From Agriotes lineatus (lineage: Eukaryota > Arthropoda > Insecta > Coleoptera > Elateridae), in contig CALNHX010003301.1 in the NCBI GenBank assembly GCA_940337035.1, positions 89,474-153,473 of the forward strand: DNA of 64,000 nt, given 5' to 3'. Both the position numbers and the translations under genes were made by a program. Shown piece by piece: positions 1 through 10,740 of this stretch. Every line of letters starts with the position of its first letter. Positions within the stretch are counted from its first letter, which is position 1. The notes below the pieces were generated by a model that was given only the letters and a program-made list of their open reading frames with translations, had not been told where the DNA came from and did not search any database.

Positions 1-419
1 ACGTAAAAACTATGGAGAGCATGCTTTTTGGATTAACGTCTACAGATGTGCGTAGGTTGGCGTTTCAGTTAGCGGAAAGGAACAATTTGAAACACTATTT
101 TAATGAAAATAGAATGGCTTCGATCATTTATAAAAAGAAATCACCTTTCCCTGAGAAGACCTGAAGCCACATCGGGAGCTCGCATTAGGGGCTTCAATAG
201 AACTGGAGTGGGATTTTTTTTATTTGCTGGAGCCCCTGCAAGATAGATACGCGTATACACCATCTAGAATATTCAACGTCGGGCTTAACAACTGTACAGG
301 GGCGTCTATCTAATGTGATTGCAATGAAAGGTAGGAAACAAGTAGGAACGTTAACCTCAGCACAACGGGGAACACTATGCACTGCGGTAATATTTTACAT
401 AAATAACCGCACATTTTAG
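1..419 (+). pseudogene. Tigger/pogo (CENP-B-type) transposase remnant, internal part
   Basis: The frame from 12 reads MESMLFGLTSTDVRRLAFQL, the stretch before and within the CENP-B-type DNA-binding domain of Tigger/jerky transposases. After a frameshift near 140 it reads LSLRRPEATSGARIRGFNR, matching the family motif LSLRxPEATSxAR. A third frame near 255-417 gives RIFNV, then LSNVIAMKGRKQVGTLTSAQ, which is the start of the DDE domain. The NVDET catalytic segment is damaged by a small deletion near 281. The 5' end is cut by the window and the 3' part of the catalytic domain is missing, with the piggyBac element beginning close downstream. Multiple frameshifts mean it cannot be active. Family assignment is firm; subfamily is not. 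Confidence 0.85.
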
Positions 420-439
420 AAAATTGTTATAATTAGACC

Positions 440-2545
440 TCCCCAAAAATGCATCTCCTTTTAAAAGGACAGTAGGCATATACCTTGTCCTTTTATTATA
501 TACACTAATAAGAGTTATTATCTTGTCTTGAAGACGACAATGTTGATCTTCAAAAATACAGAAAATATTAGTATAGCAATTTTGCCACCTACAAATGCCA
601 ATGAAGACCTTACTGACGAAGATTCAGGAAAGGAGGACTAAGTTTCTGTCAACAACTTGCCAGCTTCGCAGTTATTGGCAGAAGCAGAGGTAGTAGGTTG
701 TGATGACTTAAATAGTGGATCCGAAAGTGAATGGTATGATGATGATAACGTGCATCTGGCACAACTTTCCAAAAAGCAAAGGCTTTTGCAAAATAATAAA
801 TTAACAAATTTTACATGGACAAAAGATCAATTACAACCCGAAAATTATTCTTGGTCTAATATGAATGTTTCAAATAACAATACACCATTAGAGCTGTTTT
901 CGTTATTTCTGGATACAGATATAATTGATCTCTTTGTTACTAATACCAATTTGTATGCTTTGAGAAGAAATACGAAAGCTGATATAACAAGTCACGAAAT
1001 GAAATGCTTTTTTGCTATCTTACTGCTAAGTGGATACTCGTCAGTTAGCAGACGCCGTATGTATTGGGAGAGATCTGATGATTCATATAACAAACTGGTA
1101 GCAGAAGCCCTTAGTCGTGATAGATTTGAGCACATTATGACTAACCTTCATTGTTGTGGCAATAACCTTTTGGACAAATCAAATAGATTTGCTAAAGTTA
1201 GACCTCTCCTTTATAAAACAAATCAACTTTTTATGGAATACGCTCCACATATAGATCATCATAGTATTGATGAGGCTATGGTTCCATATTTCGGAAGACA
1301 CCCTGGTAAACAATTTATAAAAGACAAACCTGTACGTTATGTTTACAAATTATGGGTTGGTGCTACTAGCTATGGCTACGTAAATGTTTTCTAACCATAC
1401 CAGGGGACAAAATCTGTAATGGCAAAATATTCTTCCTTTGGACTAGGACCATCTGTTGTTTTGACATATGCCGATACTTTGATGATGAAAGCAGACGCTC
1501 GTTATAATCTATATTTTGATAATTTCTTCACTACAGTTCCTCTACTTGAAGAATTAAGCAGAAGAAATATCAAAGCTACGGGCACCACACGAGAAAATCG
1601 AAGAGCAGGATGTCCATTGCCTATAAAGAAAATTTTCAGAAAGCAAAAGAAAGGTGCATATGATTATCGAACAACCAACAATAAATCTATTATACTAACA
1701 ACTTGGAATGGCCATAATATTGTTAACATTGCATCTAACAGTACAAATGCTTTACCAGTTCATCAGGTATCGAGGTATTCACGTTCAGACAAAAAAAGAA
1801 TTATGATTGACGAACCACATAATATAAATATGTATAACAAGCATATGGGAGGGGTTGATCATAGTGGCCAGAACATTAGCCTATATCGAACGAATATTGG
1901 AGGAAAAAAGTGGTACTTCCCGCTAATTTCACATATTTTAGACTTAGCTGTGCAACATGCATGGCTTTTACATAAAAAAACACAAAATGGAAAATTGGAT
2001 CACCTGGCATTCAAAAAGAGGATTGTCTTGGCTCGTGTTGCAGAAAATAAAAAAAGATATAACTATAACTAGAACGGGAAAATCATCGCAATACGAAAAC
2101 GTTGACTCCAGATATGACAGATTAGATCACTTAGTTACAGTTCAACCAAAACAAACTCGTTGCCGACATTGCCGCAAGAAGGTCTCGACTATTTGTGCTA
2201 AGTGTCAAGTTGCTCTTCATGTACAGTGTTTTATTCTATTCACACTCGTTCTAACTAACAATATATTTTGTTATTTATATTCATTTCTAATAATTAGAGT
2301 TTATGTTACAATATCTTTAACTAACAATGTATTTTCTTATATTCGTTTCTCTTGATTAGTTTTTGTTGCAATATTGTTAATTTTATTTTTTCAATAAACA
2401 GTTACGTTCTTTTACATTAATTCGTATTATGGTTACTAGACATACAATAAATTAACACGTAATTGTTTTCCATTACTATATATAAAATATTTCGTATATG
2501 CCTACTGCTCTTCTAATAGGACACCTGGTTTTTGATACTTGCACG
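440..2545 (+). mobile_element. piggyBac-like element 1 with imperfect terminal inverted repeats
   Basis: The sequence AGTAGGCATAT near 471-481 is matched in reverse complement by ATATGCCTACTG at 2496-2507. Similarity continues outward on both sides, including TTTTGGGG-like and GGTTTTTG stretches, for about 40 bp. The pair brackets the piggyBac transposase pseudogene at 540-2240. I could not identify a convincing TTAA duplication at both outer ends, so the exact boundaries are approximate. Confidence 0.6.
540..2240 (+). pseudogene. piggyBac-like (PGBD/DDE_Tnp_1_7) transposase 1
   Basis: Near 567 the frame reads ISIAILPPTNANEDLTDEDS, the acidic N-terminus typical of PGBD proteins. The core follows with ELFSLFLDTDIIDLF, RRRMYWERSDDSYN, SIDEAMVPYFGRHPGKQFI and KPVRYVYKLW, then YNLYFDNFFTTVPLLEEL and YNKHMGGVDHSGQNISLYR. 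These are signature segments containing the conserved acidic residues. Two in-frame stops (639-641 and 1392-1394) look like single-base nonsense changes, because the same frame continues on both sides. A frameshift near 2070 moves the C-terminal cysteine cluster (CRHCRKKVSTICAKCQVALH, about 2161-2220) into another frame. Apart from these it is nearly full length, so this is a recently inactivated copy. Confidence 0.92.
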
Positions 2546-2631
2546 GCCAAAAAATTTTTTTAATATTTTTTCTATGCTTTATATAGATAATTAATAAACA
2601 ATTTTTTTTTAAATCAATAAAAAATATCTTC

Positions 2632-2800
2632 AGGCATATCTGGGTTAAAAGGTCACTCGCAAAAATCTCTTGAACAACGTTGTGGGATTCCACGACGAAC
2701 ACTTAGGAATTACCTAAAAAGTGATTCAACTAAACGATCCCTTCGAAGGAAACCCATTTAACTTTCGAACAGGAAAATGACCTGTAAACGAAAATGATCA
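2632..2800 (+). pseudogene. Tigger/pogo transposase N-terminal fragment
   Basis: In one frame the region reads QRCGIPRRTLRNYLKSDSTK and, after a shift, LTFEQENDL. This is the psq-type helix-turn-helix segment (GIPxRTLRNY) followed by the LxxEQExxL motif that leads into the CENP-B-type domain. It lies downstream of the Tigger piece at 1-419 although it encodes a more N-terminal part, so it is either a second copy or part of a tandem pair. A TTCAG just before the coding match (about 2629-2633) could be a splice acceptor, but no donor was found. Confidence 0.65.
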
Positions 2801-3130
2801 GTTTTGCTGCAAAGGCTTTTGGCTAACGGTAAAGTTTTACGTCGCTCTATCTATAAATTTTACGAAGGACTTGGTGTGGTAATTCAACAAATACACACAA
2901 TTAGCCGGTAAGGAATGGTTATGAGCATTTTTGCAGCGCCACACGCGTATTGCTAAGCGGAAGGCGCCTTATTATCCTCCGATACCTTATTTTTTAGAAT
3001 GTATTTGTTCTGAACATTTTGAAGCCAGCAGTTTTGAAGCGCCTCTAAGGGAATGACTGCTTAATTATAATTATACAAACAGTCGACATTTGAAGCCTAA
3101 TACGGTACCTACTTTAAAACCTCCAATTAA

Positions 3131-3442
3131 AAAAGGTAACGGTTCAGGGTACCTTCAATTCCTCCAACGAGGGGCGGGAGCTGCTATAGGGACCTTGCGT
3201 CCCTCTTCAGCCAAGAACGGGAATTATAGGATGGGTGAGTGAAAGGAGGGGTGGAAAATGGAAGAGAGGCTAGGAAAGGTGGAGAAGTACTGTCCCAGAA
3301 TTCGCCTCAGAGAAGGTACTCTGATGACTCGGGAAAACCAACTAAAAACCTGCACTAGAGCAGATGGCCAGGGCAATCGAACCCGCGACCTCCCTCCCGA
3401 ATGCTAAGCAGATGTGATAACCACTACTCTCCAGAACTCGGT
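3131..3442 (-). mobile_element. tRNA-derived SINE with 12-bp target-site duplication
   Basis: Read on the minus strand, an A-box-like TAGTGGTTATCACATC is followed by GGTCGCGGGTTCGATTGCC, which contains a near-perfect RNA polymerase III B box (around 3373-3384). The insertion is bounded by ACCTCCAATTAA (3119-3130) and ACCTCCAGTTAA (3443-3454), 11 of 12 bases identical. It lies inside the THAP transposase frame, so it postdates that element. Confidence 0.75.
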
Positions 3443-3660
3443 ACCTCCAGTTAATAAACAACAAAATAAAGGAGAAGCAGACGAAAGAGCCAATCGTTTA
3501 GCAAAGAGAATGGAGAGAGGTGAAGTTTATGAGATGTTGAAAAACTACGTTTCTGAAGCTGTTGATTCGAACCACGAAATATTAAGACATAAGTGGACAA
3601 TGCTGAAACCGTGGCTGAAACAAATAATATGGAAGTGGATTTAGCATCAGAGTTAAAAAA

Positions 3661-3737
3661 GTAAGCATCCTTAGCCCTGTACCTATACATTTATTTATCT
3701 ATTATTATTTTATCTAAATTTTTTATATTGGTTTCAG
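3661..3737 (+). other. 77-bp spliceosomal intron in the THAP/P-like transposase
   Basis: The donor GTAAGCATCC at 3661 and the acceptor TTGGTTTCAG ending at 3737 flank an AT-rich, stop-containing stretch. Removing it joins SELKK to AQYDIKKLTNLL in frame (phase 2). The size suits a short insect intron. Confidence 0.75.
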
Positions 3738-4548
3738 AGCACAATATGATATAAAAAAGCTTACAAATCTGTTAAAAGCCGCTGAAAATAATCAAACGGA
3801 ACTGTCAAATAAAATTAAATATTTTAATGATATCCCAGCCAACGTTTTTACAGAGGGGCAAATTAAGAAACTGTTGTGTCCAGATAAATCTAAAAAAGTT
3901 CATTGGTCTCCACAAACGATATCGCATCTGCTGTTTCATGAAGAAGCGGAAGTCCAAAGGCATATCGATATCTGCGAGCACATAACTATCCCTTGCCTGC
4001 CATTAAGAAAGTGGGCATCAGATTTTGACGTGACTTAAGGAATTTTACGTGTTCTTACGTTAATGAAAACAAAATTAAGTGCTTTCAATAATATGGAACG
4101 ACTCTGTGTTATATCATTTGACGAAGTATATATCTTGAAAAAATGGAGATTGATAAAAAAAAACAAAAAGTTGGCCCAGACAAATCCAGCCAAACTGTTA
4201 TGGTACGAGGCCTAACTGCACATTAGAAACAACCTATTTACTACCAGCACGATTAACCGATAACAAGAGATATTCTCGAAAACATAATTTCCGAATTATA
4301 TAAATCGAGCTTTATTGTTGTAGGAATAGTTAGTGACATTCATAGTAGCAATGTATTATATGGTCGCAGTTAATTGTAGGTCAAAACAAAAATTGCTTTT
4401 TCCCACATCCCGAAGACAATTCTTTGAATGCAGATGTACCTCATCTCTTAAAACTTGCAAGAAACCACCTTATTGAGCAAGGTTTTGTGTTAGAAAATAG
4501 TGTGATTAATAAGGATTATTTCGCAAGTTTATTAAACACAAGCAAACC

Positions 4549-4794
4549 GCGCGCTACGCGCTGCGAGTCTTGAATCGGCGCGCACGTGAAATAGGATACG
4601 CGGAAGGTCAAGCTCCGAGCCGAGCGCTAAGATAAGAAAAACAAAACCTAAACAAATATAAACATCTGTGAAGCCGGAACGTGAGATTTTATTTTGTGCC
4701 ACAGACACATATTAAGGAAAATTATATTATAGATTTCTATTTCTGAACTGATATTTGTACCTAGAATAACTCGGTAACGTCTTGAAGTAAAAGG
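4549..4794 (+). repeat. 246-bp direct repeat, copy 1
   Basis: Begins GCGCGCTACGCGCTGCGAG and ends TTGAAGTAAAAGGA. It is nearly identical to 5324-5570, differing at only a few bases (for example GCGGAAGG against GCTAAAGG). The near identity points to a recent duplication. It carries a GC-rich head (to about 4630) and an AT-rich tail, and interrupts the THAP/P-like transposase. Confidence 0.9.
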
Positions 4795-5323
4795 AAAGTA
4801 AAATTCAAAAATGTTTAGTCCATCCCACCTCTTGTAACATCCATCAATCCTGGGACACACTGTAAATGTTTTTTTGTAGTAATTCCAATAATCCAAGCGA
4901 TTCGGGAAGGTCAACCCTATCATAACAAAATTGTCTAAGTGGCCATGTATTTTGTATAAATAAAAATATTAAAAATAAAATCAATTGTGTTAATTAACGC
5001 ACATATATCTGTTTGTTTTGTCTTTGGAGTTGTTGCATTATCAAACATCTTTTATATAGTTTAAATCAAAAAGAAATGAACCTAATTTATTAGCTGTTAA
5101 TGAATTCACTTTGGTATGCAAAACACTAGTCCCTTTCTGAGACAGTTTAGTTAACTGTGTGTTCTCCATTTATAAAATGAAAAGACCTTCAATAGGTTTA
5201 TACCGCAATTTGTTGTTTGTCCTGTATAGATATTTGAAAACAAAAGACAAAATGATAAAAAATGTAACTGATTTTGCCTTTGACTCGTCTGTTTTATCAC
5301 GTTTTATGATAAACAAGGAAACT
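4795..5323. other. Spacer between the two direct repeats
   Basis: AT-rich sequence with frames disrupted by stops. A weak coding-like stretch near 5068-5125 might be residual THAP transposase, but I cannot support it firmly. Nothing else recognised. Confidence 0.4.
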
Positions 5324-5570
5324 GCGCGCTACGCGCTGCGAGTCTTGAATCGGCGCGCACGTGAAATAGGATACGCTAAAGGTCAAGCTCCGAGCCGAGC
5401 GCTAAGATAAGAAAAACAAAACCTAAACAAATATAAACATCTGTGAAGCCGGAACGTGAGATTTTATTTTGTGCCACAGACACACATTAAGGAAAATTAT
5501 ATTATAGATTTCTATTTCTGAACTGATATTTGTACCTAGAATAACTCGGTAACGTCTTGAAGTAAAAGGA
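5324..5570 (+). repeat. 246-bp direct repeat, copy 2
   Basis: Second copy of the block at 4549-4794. The THAP/P-like transposase frame resumes only a few bases after its right end. Confidence 0.9.
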
Positions 5571-6720
5571 TCTTTGAGACAAAGGGTTTCACTTGCTGCT
5601 CAACTATTGTCAAACACCGTTGCCAAAGTAATTCAGTACTGTGGGGAACATGGTTTCATGCCTACAAATAGCCATTGGTTAAAAGCTGCTATAATTGTTC
5701 AATTATTCAAACGATTGGTTTGATTTCTTTGTAATCGGTACTGATATAAAAATTCAAACGGAACTATTTGATAAAGTTCAGAAATTATAAATATGAGAAT
5801 TGGGAAACATGAAAAGCTTATACCATTTCAAAAAGGAATATTGTTAACCAACAGATCAACGGCAGAAATGTTTGATTATGTACATGAGATGTAGTGTTGA
5901 ATATATTTTAACTACTCCTCTTAACCAAGATGTTCTTGAAAAAAATTCACATTTGGGGTATGATGATTTATATTAGAAACACATTCGACAGCCAATCTTT
6001 ACAAAAATTCGAAGCACCAAGGTAAATAATGAAAATTGTTTACTTAATGTGACAGTAGAATCAAGCAACGCCTTCAAAAATAATACACCATGTAATGGCG
6101 ATATTTTTTTAACCCAAAATGTTCTTTCCAATTTAAATGAAAGTTGCGTTAATTTGAATTAGCACGGTAACTGTGAAGATGATTTAATTTTTACTAATTC
6201 CTTCGTGCAACCGCGATACTTAGATGAAGAAGCTGTCAATGGAGATGTTTTGCAACTGATAGAAAATTTTGAAGTAAAACAAAAGGTTAATGATCAATTT
6301 CTGAAATATATAGCAGGTTATGTAGCCTACAGATACAAAAATAAATATTCAGTAGGTGTTTCTAACAAATCATTTATAGTCAAATAGTAAGAACGTACTT
6401 CACCGGTTGCAATCAATTTCTAGAGGATTTGTGGTGGAACCAAGTGAAAAGTTATTTGAAGCAGCTCAGACACTTGTGCTGAATTCTTTTCGATGCATGG
6501 AAACTCCTTATCTAATGAGAAAAATATTTTCCTCAAACTTGCACAGAGAACGATGAAAAAATTAGAAGGCACATCAATTCCATTTAAGGTGATTCTCAAG
6601 AATTTACATGAGGTTACGAGATTTGAATCGACGAATTAGTTTTCAAAATTTTCAAAACAAATTAGATTTAAAAAACTGTCTAAATTTACAAATTATAAAA
6701 ACTAGTGGTAAATAAACCTC

Positions 6721-6984
6721 TACTAACTATATTTTCAATTTATAGTAAGATATTATTATTATTAGTGCTTTTCATCGGACAGTGATGTAATATTTTGCAA
6801 TTCTTGCAATAAAGAAGTAAGTTAACAATAACTGTGTTGCTTTTATCATTTCAAGGTAACACTTACTAACATAAATACAATAATATCGCAAATTATACCG
6901 GGTGCTTTTGCTTTGCTATAGGTTTCGTGCATAAAAAAAACATCAACTTCAGCAGCACATCCAGACAGTGTTGCATCAGAGCAG
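6721..6984. other. Unassigned AT-rich spacer
   Basis: Lies between the THAP/P-like remnant and the first hAT remnant. Contains an (ATT)n-like run near 6751. No coding match or clear repeat boundary was seen. Confidence 0.4.
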
Positions 6985-8305
6985 TGTCAATCGTAAAACC
7001 AAACTGAAGCAGACGTTTCTAACTGCACCTTGAGATCGCGACAAGAAAAATTAATTTTTCAAAGAAATGTGTGGTGCGCTTGTTATCGCAAATATTCTGT
7101 GTAATGCTGAAAGAATTTTTGCAAAATATTGCAATAGAAGTATTCCCTGTGAGTCTACAATACGAAAAAATTATCTCGATGGATGTTATAGTTCTGCGGT
7201 TCAACAAAACAGGGAGAACGTGGGTAAAGGGCCAATGTGGTTTTCTGTGGACGAAACCACTGATGCCGTTGGAAACTATCTTGCTAATTTTGTAGTTGGT
7301 AATAAAACTCTGCGATACTAATCCAACCAGAGCATATCTACTATGTTCAAAAGTTTTAGAAACCACAAGTAGTAAAACTGTAGCTTATTTTGTTAATTCT
7401 GCTTAAGATTTCTCAATGCTGAACAATTTAATGATAAAAATGTTTTAATAATGTATTCCTATGCTGTGGTAGCATCAGCAAAAATACTTCAAACTTTCTA
7501 CCCAAATTTAGTTCAGTTTACTTGTTTGGCTCACGCTCTCCACCGCGTGGCAGAGAAAATTAGAGAGGAATATTCAAACGTCAATAAACTTATTTCTTCT
7601 GTAAAAAAAAGTGTTCGTAATGGCTCCTCTGTGAATTGCCCAGTATAAAGTAAAATTACCAAATACTGCATTCCCGGCCGAGCCCATTATAACTAGGTGG
7701 GGAACCTAGCTAAGAGCAGTGGAGTTCTATGCGAAACATTTAGACAAATTAACTGGAATTATTAACGACTTTGATAATAAAGATGCAAGTACAATAAAAA
7801 CTGCAAAATTGGTTTTAAAGGAAAAAGTATAAAAAACAATGTTTTTTTTATTTGCAGCAATTTCAATCGTATTACGGATGCGATTGAAAAAGTAGAAGCA
7901 TGGCATCTTACTTTAAATGCGTATTTAAGACATCTGAAAATTGTTAAAGAAAAAATTAAAAGTATCCACGGAAAACCCGCCCAAATTAAGAATAAATTAG
8001 ATACAGTTCTGGAAAAAAACCCTGGATATGCAACTCTCAGTATTATAAACAACATTTTGTTGGGTGAAGAGACAGATGTACCTGATAATGTCTTAATGGA
8101 ACACGTAGCATTTTGAAAATTTGCTCGAGTAACTTCAGTAGATATAGAAAGAACATTTTCTGCGTATAAATTGATTTTTAGTGAAAAGCGTCGAAGTTTT
8201 ACTCCAGAAAATTTAGAAGAGATTGTCGAAACCTACTGTTTTGCAAATTACAATATTGATTCATCTTTTGTTTTTAAGTGTATAAGTATACGTAGTATAA
8301 GGTAA
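6985..8305 (+). pseudogene. hAT transposase remnant 1
   Basis: The segment MWFSVDETTDAVGNYLANFV (about 7236) carries the first catalytic aspartate of hAT transposases (S-x-DETTD). It is followed by QFTCLAHALHRVAEKIREEY (about 7515), the C-x2-H motif region, then a PIITRWGT motif near 7685 and a long helical region around AIEKVEAWHLTLNAYLRHL. The C-terminal dimerisation signature VTSVDIERTFSAYKLIFSEK is at about 8135, including the ERxFS motif. All hAT landmarks occur in order, spread over frames by several small indels. The N-terminal zinc finger is missing or unrecognisable. Confidence 0.9.
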
Positions 8306-8589
8306 TATAATTATTGGATACCGTTATTTATTATGAAATAATGTAATTTCATCTAACTTGTCTTTCACTTTAAATTGTATATAAGTAACAAAAATATTTA
8401 AGAATATTAAATATTAAAACTTATTTCTGCCTATAAAAACTTATTTATGCTTATTAAAACTTATTTGCGCTTATTTACTCAAATTATTATTTGGGCATAT
8501 TTAAAAGACCTTTGTGCTTATTTATAAAATTATACATGCTTAAAAATCCGAGGTTTAATAATCAACATGCATTATAGGTACTGTTGGTA
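8306..8589. repeat. AT-rich spacer with short repeats of an ACTTATTT motif
   Basis: Between 8419 and 8530 the words ACTTATTT, TGCTTATT and GCGCTTATTTA recur in loose tandem. It lies between two hAT remnants and may be subterminal transposon sequence. No coding match. Confidence 0.45.
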
Positions 8590-9270
8590 AAATGATAGCT
8601 TTGGATAACTGTTCATATTCTGTCGTTACAAATGAGGGATTTAAGCGCTTAATGAGCAAAGTTTTTCCCCAGTACAACTTGCTAGTAAGAAAACATTTCA
8701 CCGAAAAGATAGTTCCTGATATTTATGACCGAGTGGTAACAGTGATGAAAAAAGAATTGCTGGTGTCAAGCATATTTCTTTAACTTGAGATTTTTGGACT
8801 TGTCGACACACAAATGAGTTTGATTAGTTTTACGGGACATTGGTTTGATACGGACTTTAAGTATAATCATTTAGTGTTGAACTGCAAACACTTTCCTGGC
8901 AGCCATACCGGTGAGTCAATCAAAAATATGTTTTTTGACTTGTTAAGTATGTGAGATATAGACATATCGGAGATTCATTTAATGTTTAAAGACAATGCTG
9001 CTAATATTGTTGAAGCCTGCAATGATACAGGAATAATAAGTACATCGTGTGTCATTCATACCCTGCAATTAGCTATAACAGACACAATAATTGACAATCA
9101 AAGGTCCATATCGGACTTAATAACAGTGTGTAAAAAATGGTAGGGCATTTCACCCATTCCTCGAATGCTCGTTGAAAGAAATACAATCAGAGTTAAATAC
9201 TGCGCCTAAAAAGTTAGTTCAAGATGTATCCATTAGGTGGAATTCTACTTTCTACATGATTAGAGTCTCT
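8590..9270 (+). pseudogene. hAT (ZBED-type) transposase remnant 2, middle part
   Basis: MIALDNCSYSVVTNEGFKRL matches the hAT motif MIxxDxxPFSxVExxGF. It continues through FPQYNLLVRKHFTEKIVPDI, then (shifted) SLISFTGHWFDTDFKYNHLV and a FPGSHTGESI segment. The second catalytic region appears as MFKDNAANIVEACNDTG and the C-x2-H block as STSCVIHTLQLAITDTI. The sequence stops near the RWNS motif (about 9237). Both the N-terminal BED finger and the C-terminal dimerisation domain are absent. Stops and frameshifts are present throughout. Confidence 0.88.
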
Positions 9271-9401
9271 GTATATAGTCTATGTACAGGGTCTCTATAC
9301 ATGATTAAACGCAGTGTTACAAATACATAAATATCGAAGCTAAAACGGTGTTTGTCAAATTTAGAAATATTTTTGTCGGATCTAGCTGTGAAGTGGTAAC
9401 T

Positions 9402-10230
9402 ATGGATTTTGAGATACCATCGACAAGTACCTCGACTGATACCGGCAATTTAATGACAAAAAAACTTGAACTGTCGGAAGAAAAAGAAATTCCACGTGAA
9501 GAACTTACTCGTATACTCTCAGGCAGAAGAATTGTAGATATTGGATATTTTGTAAAACACGTAGTTTATATTGGAAATCACAGCCAAGCCTTTTCGTGTA
9601 GCTTAGAAAATATGATACCCATAAAGGACACGGCATGGACTAGTATCCATAATCACTTTAAGTTAAATATGTGCAATTTTACTGGTTCTGTATGGAATAA
9701 CAATAACGAAGATTCAGAGATAGTTAACGTGAACACCAGTACAGTGACTGGAGTCATGAGCATTGGGTCAGGATTCCCCCATCTTGAACAATTTTGGGCT
9801 TCAGTTTCAGTACCTACCATGTCGTCAAATATTTATGATGTGCTACATAAAATTGTTTGTGAAGCTTGGGAGAAGACTGCCATACAAGAAATAGAAGCAC
9901 AACTGCTGCTGAAGAAGCCAGATTAACAATGGCACAAGGGAATGTCAACGAACACGATTCTCCATTAATTACGGTTGTCTGCGATGGTAGTTAGGCTAAC
10001 GCAGTTATAGAAAAAATTATAATTTCCTTACTGGAACTGCAGCCATAGTTGGGTATAAAACGAGAAGGGTGATCTATCTAGATGTAAGAAACAAGTTCTG
10101 CACAACCTGCAAACGCGCGCAAGTAGGCAGTACGACGCCTAACATCCTCGCTATCGGAATTGGTCGGGCAGTTCAACCAGCATGGAAGCTGATATTATTG
10201 CTGAGGGGTTCTGTAAAAGTTTAGAGATGT
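9402..10230 (+). pseudogene. Mutator-like element (MULE) transposase, N-terminal half
   Basis: An ATG at 9402 opens a frame reading MDFEIPSTSTSTDTG, then ILSGRRIVDIGYFVKHVVYI, the start of the Mutator-like transposase domain widespread in arthropods. Further on come NVNTSTVTGVMSIGSGFPHL and a VPTMSS motif. A frameshift near 9905 leads to SPLITVVCDGS, where the D is a predicted catalytic residue; the next codon is a stop. Later frames give GYKTRRVIYLDVRNKFC and NWSGSSTSMEADIIAEGFC (about 10155-10215), closely matching the family. The C-terminal half is missing. Confidence 0.82.
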
Positions 10231-10740
10231 ATAATTTAATAATATTTAAAGTTTTGAAAACAGCTGTTCTGAGGTAATAAATATTACGTTAGGAGAAATG
10301 TCAGCTAAAGTTTGTGTTTAAAAATAGTTACTATGTTCATTCTTTTTTTAACAACACAAAATTATTCAAAAAAGAATTAAGTATTAGTCAAAGACAAGAA
10401 AAGTTTAATTAGGCGTAACGTTTCGCTGTATTACACAGCTTCATCAGACAATACAAATAAATTAAATTAACAAACATTAATATTTGTGATTTAAAGGTAA
10501 TGAAGCAAGAGATTTAAAATTTAAATAAGTGAAAGAAACCTTTCTCAAAAAATGATAGAAACTGTCAAAATAACATCCAAGTTTATTATTTAAATAATTA
10601 TGTAAAAATTGATAGTAGTTAAATGAAAAATTTCAATAATTATTTTAATTAAATTTGAGATGATAAAAATATTTTTATATTTTAAATAAAGTGGGACAGG
10701 TTATCGAGGGATAAATTATATGCAGGATATACTCAAAGAA
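10231..10740. other. Unassigned AT-rich spacer holding a hammerhead-like motif
   Basis: No coding match. The only structured feature I see is the hammerhead-like motif at 10410-10450 (separate entry). Confidence 0.4.
10410..10450 (-). other. Hammerhead-ribozyme-like motif
   Basis: On the minus strand the order is CTGATGA, a stem GCTGT paired with ACAGC across a short loop, then GAAACGTT. This is the core order of a hammerhead ribozyme (CUGANGA, stem II, GAAA). One unpaired base at the start of stem II and unclear stems I and III make activity uncertain. Confidence 0.4.

Larger units (their letters stand above)
2985..6720 (+). pseudogene. THAP/P-element-like transposase, multiply interrupted
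   Basis: The THAP zinc-finger C-terminus CICSEHFEASSF is at about 3003, followed by SRHLKPNTVPT. After a SINE the frame resumes, crosses an intron at 3661-3737 and continues as AQYDIKKLTNLL. THAP9-like segments then follow: WSPQTISHLLF, CVISFDEVYILKK (containing the first catalytic acidic residue), a VMVRGL stretch, and HPEDNSLNADVPHLLKLARN. A duplicated 246-bp block breaks the frame, after which it resumes as RVSLAAQLLSNTVAKVIQYC near 5578. The C-terminal portion includes a LNQDVLEK motif, FLKYIAGYVAYRYKNKY (about 6300) and SRGFVVEPSEKLFEAAQTL in shifted frames. Many stops and frameshifts show old decay. I saw no TIRs. Confidence 0.88.

Noticed and set aside
3360..3445. Possible minus-strand tRNA
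   Set aside because: A and B boxes are present, but target-site duplications around a 312-bp unit show it is a SINE.
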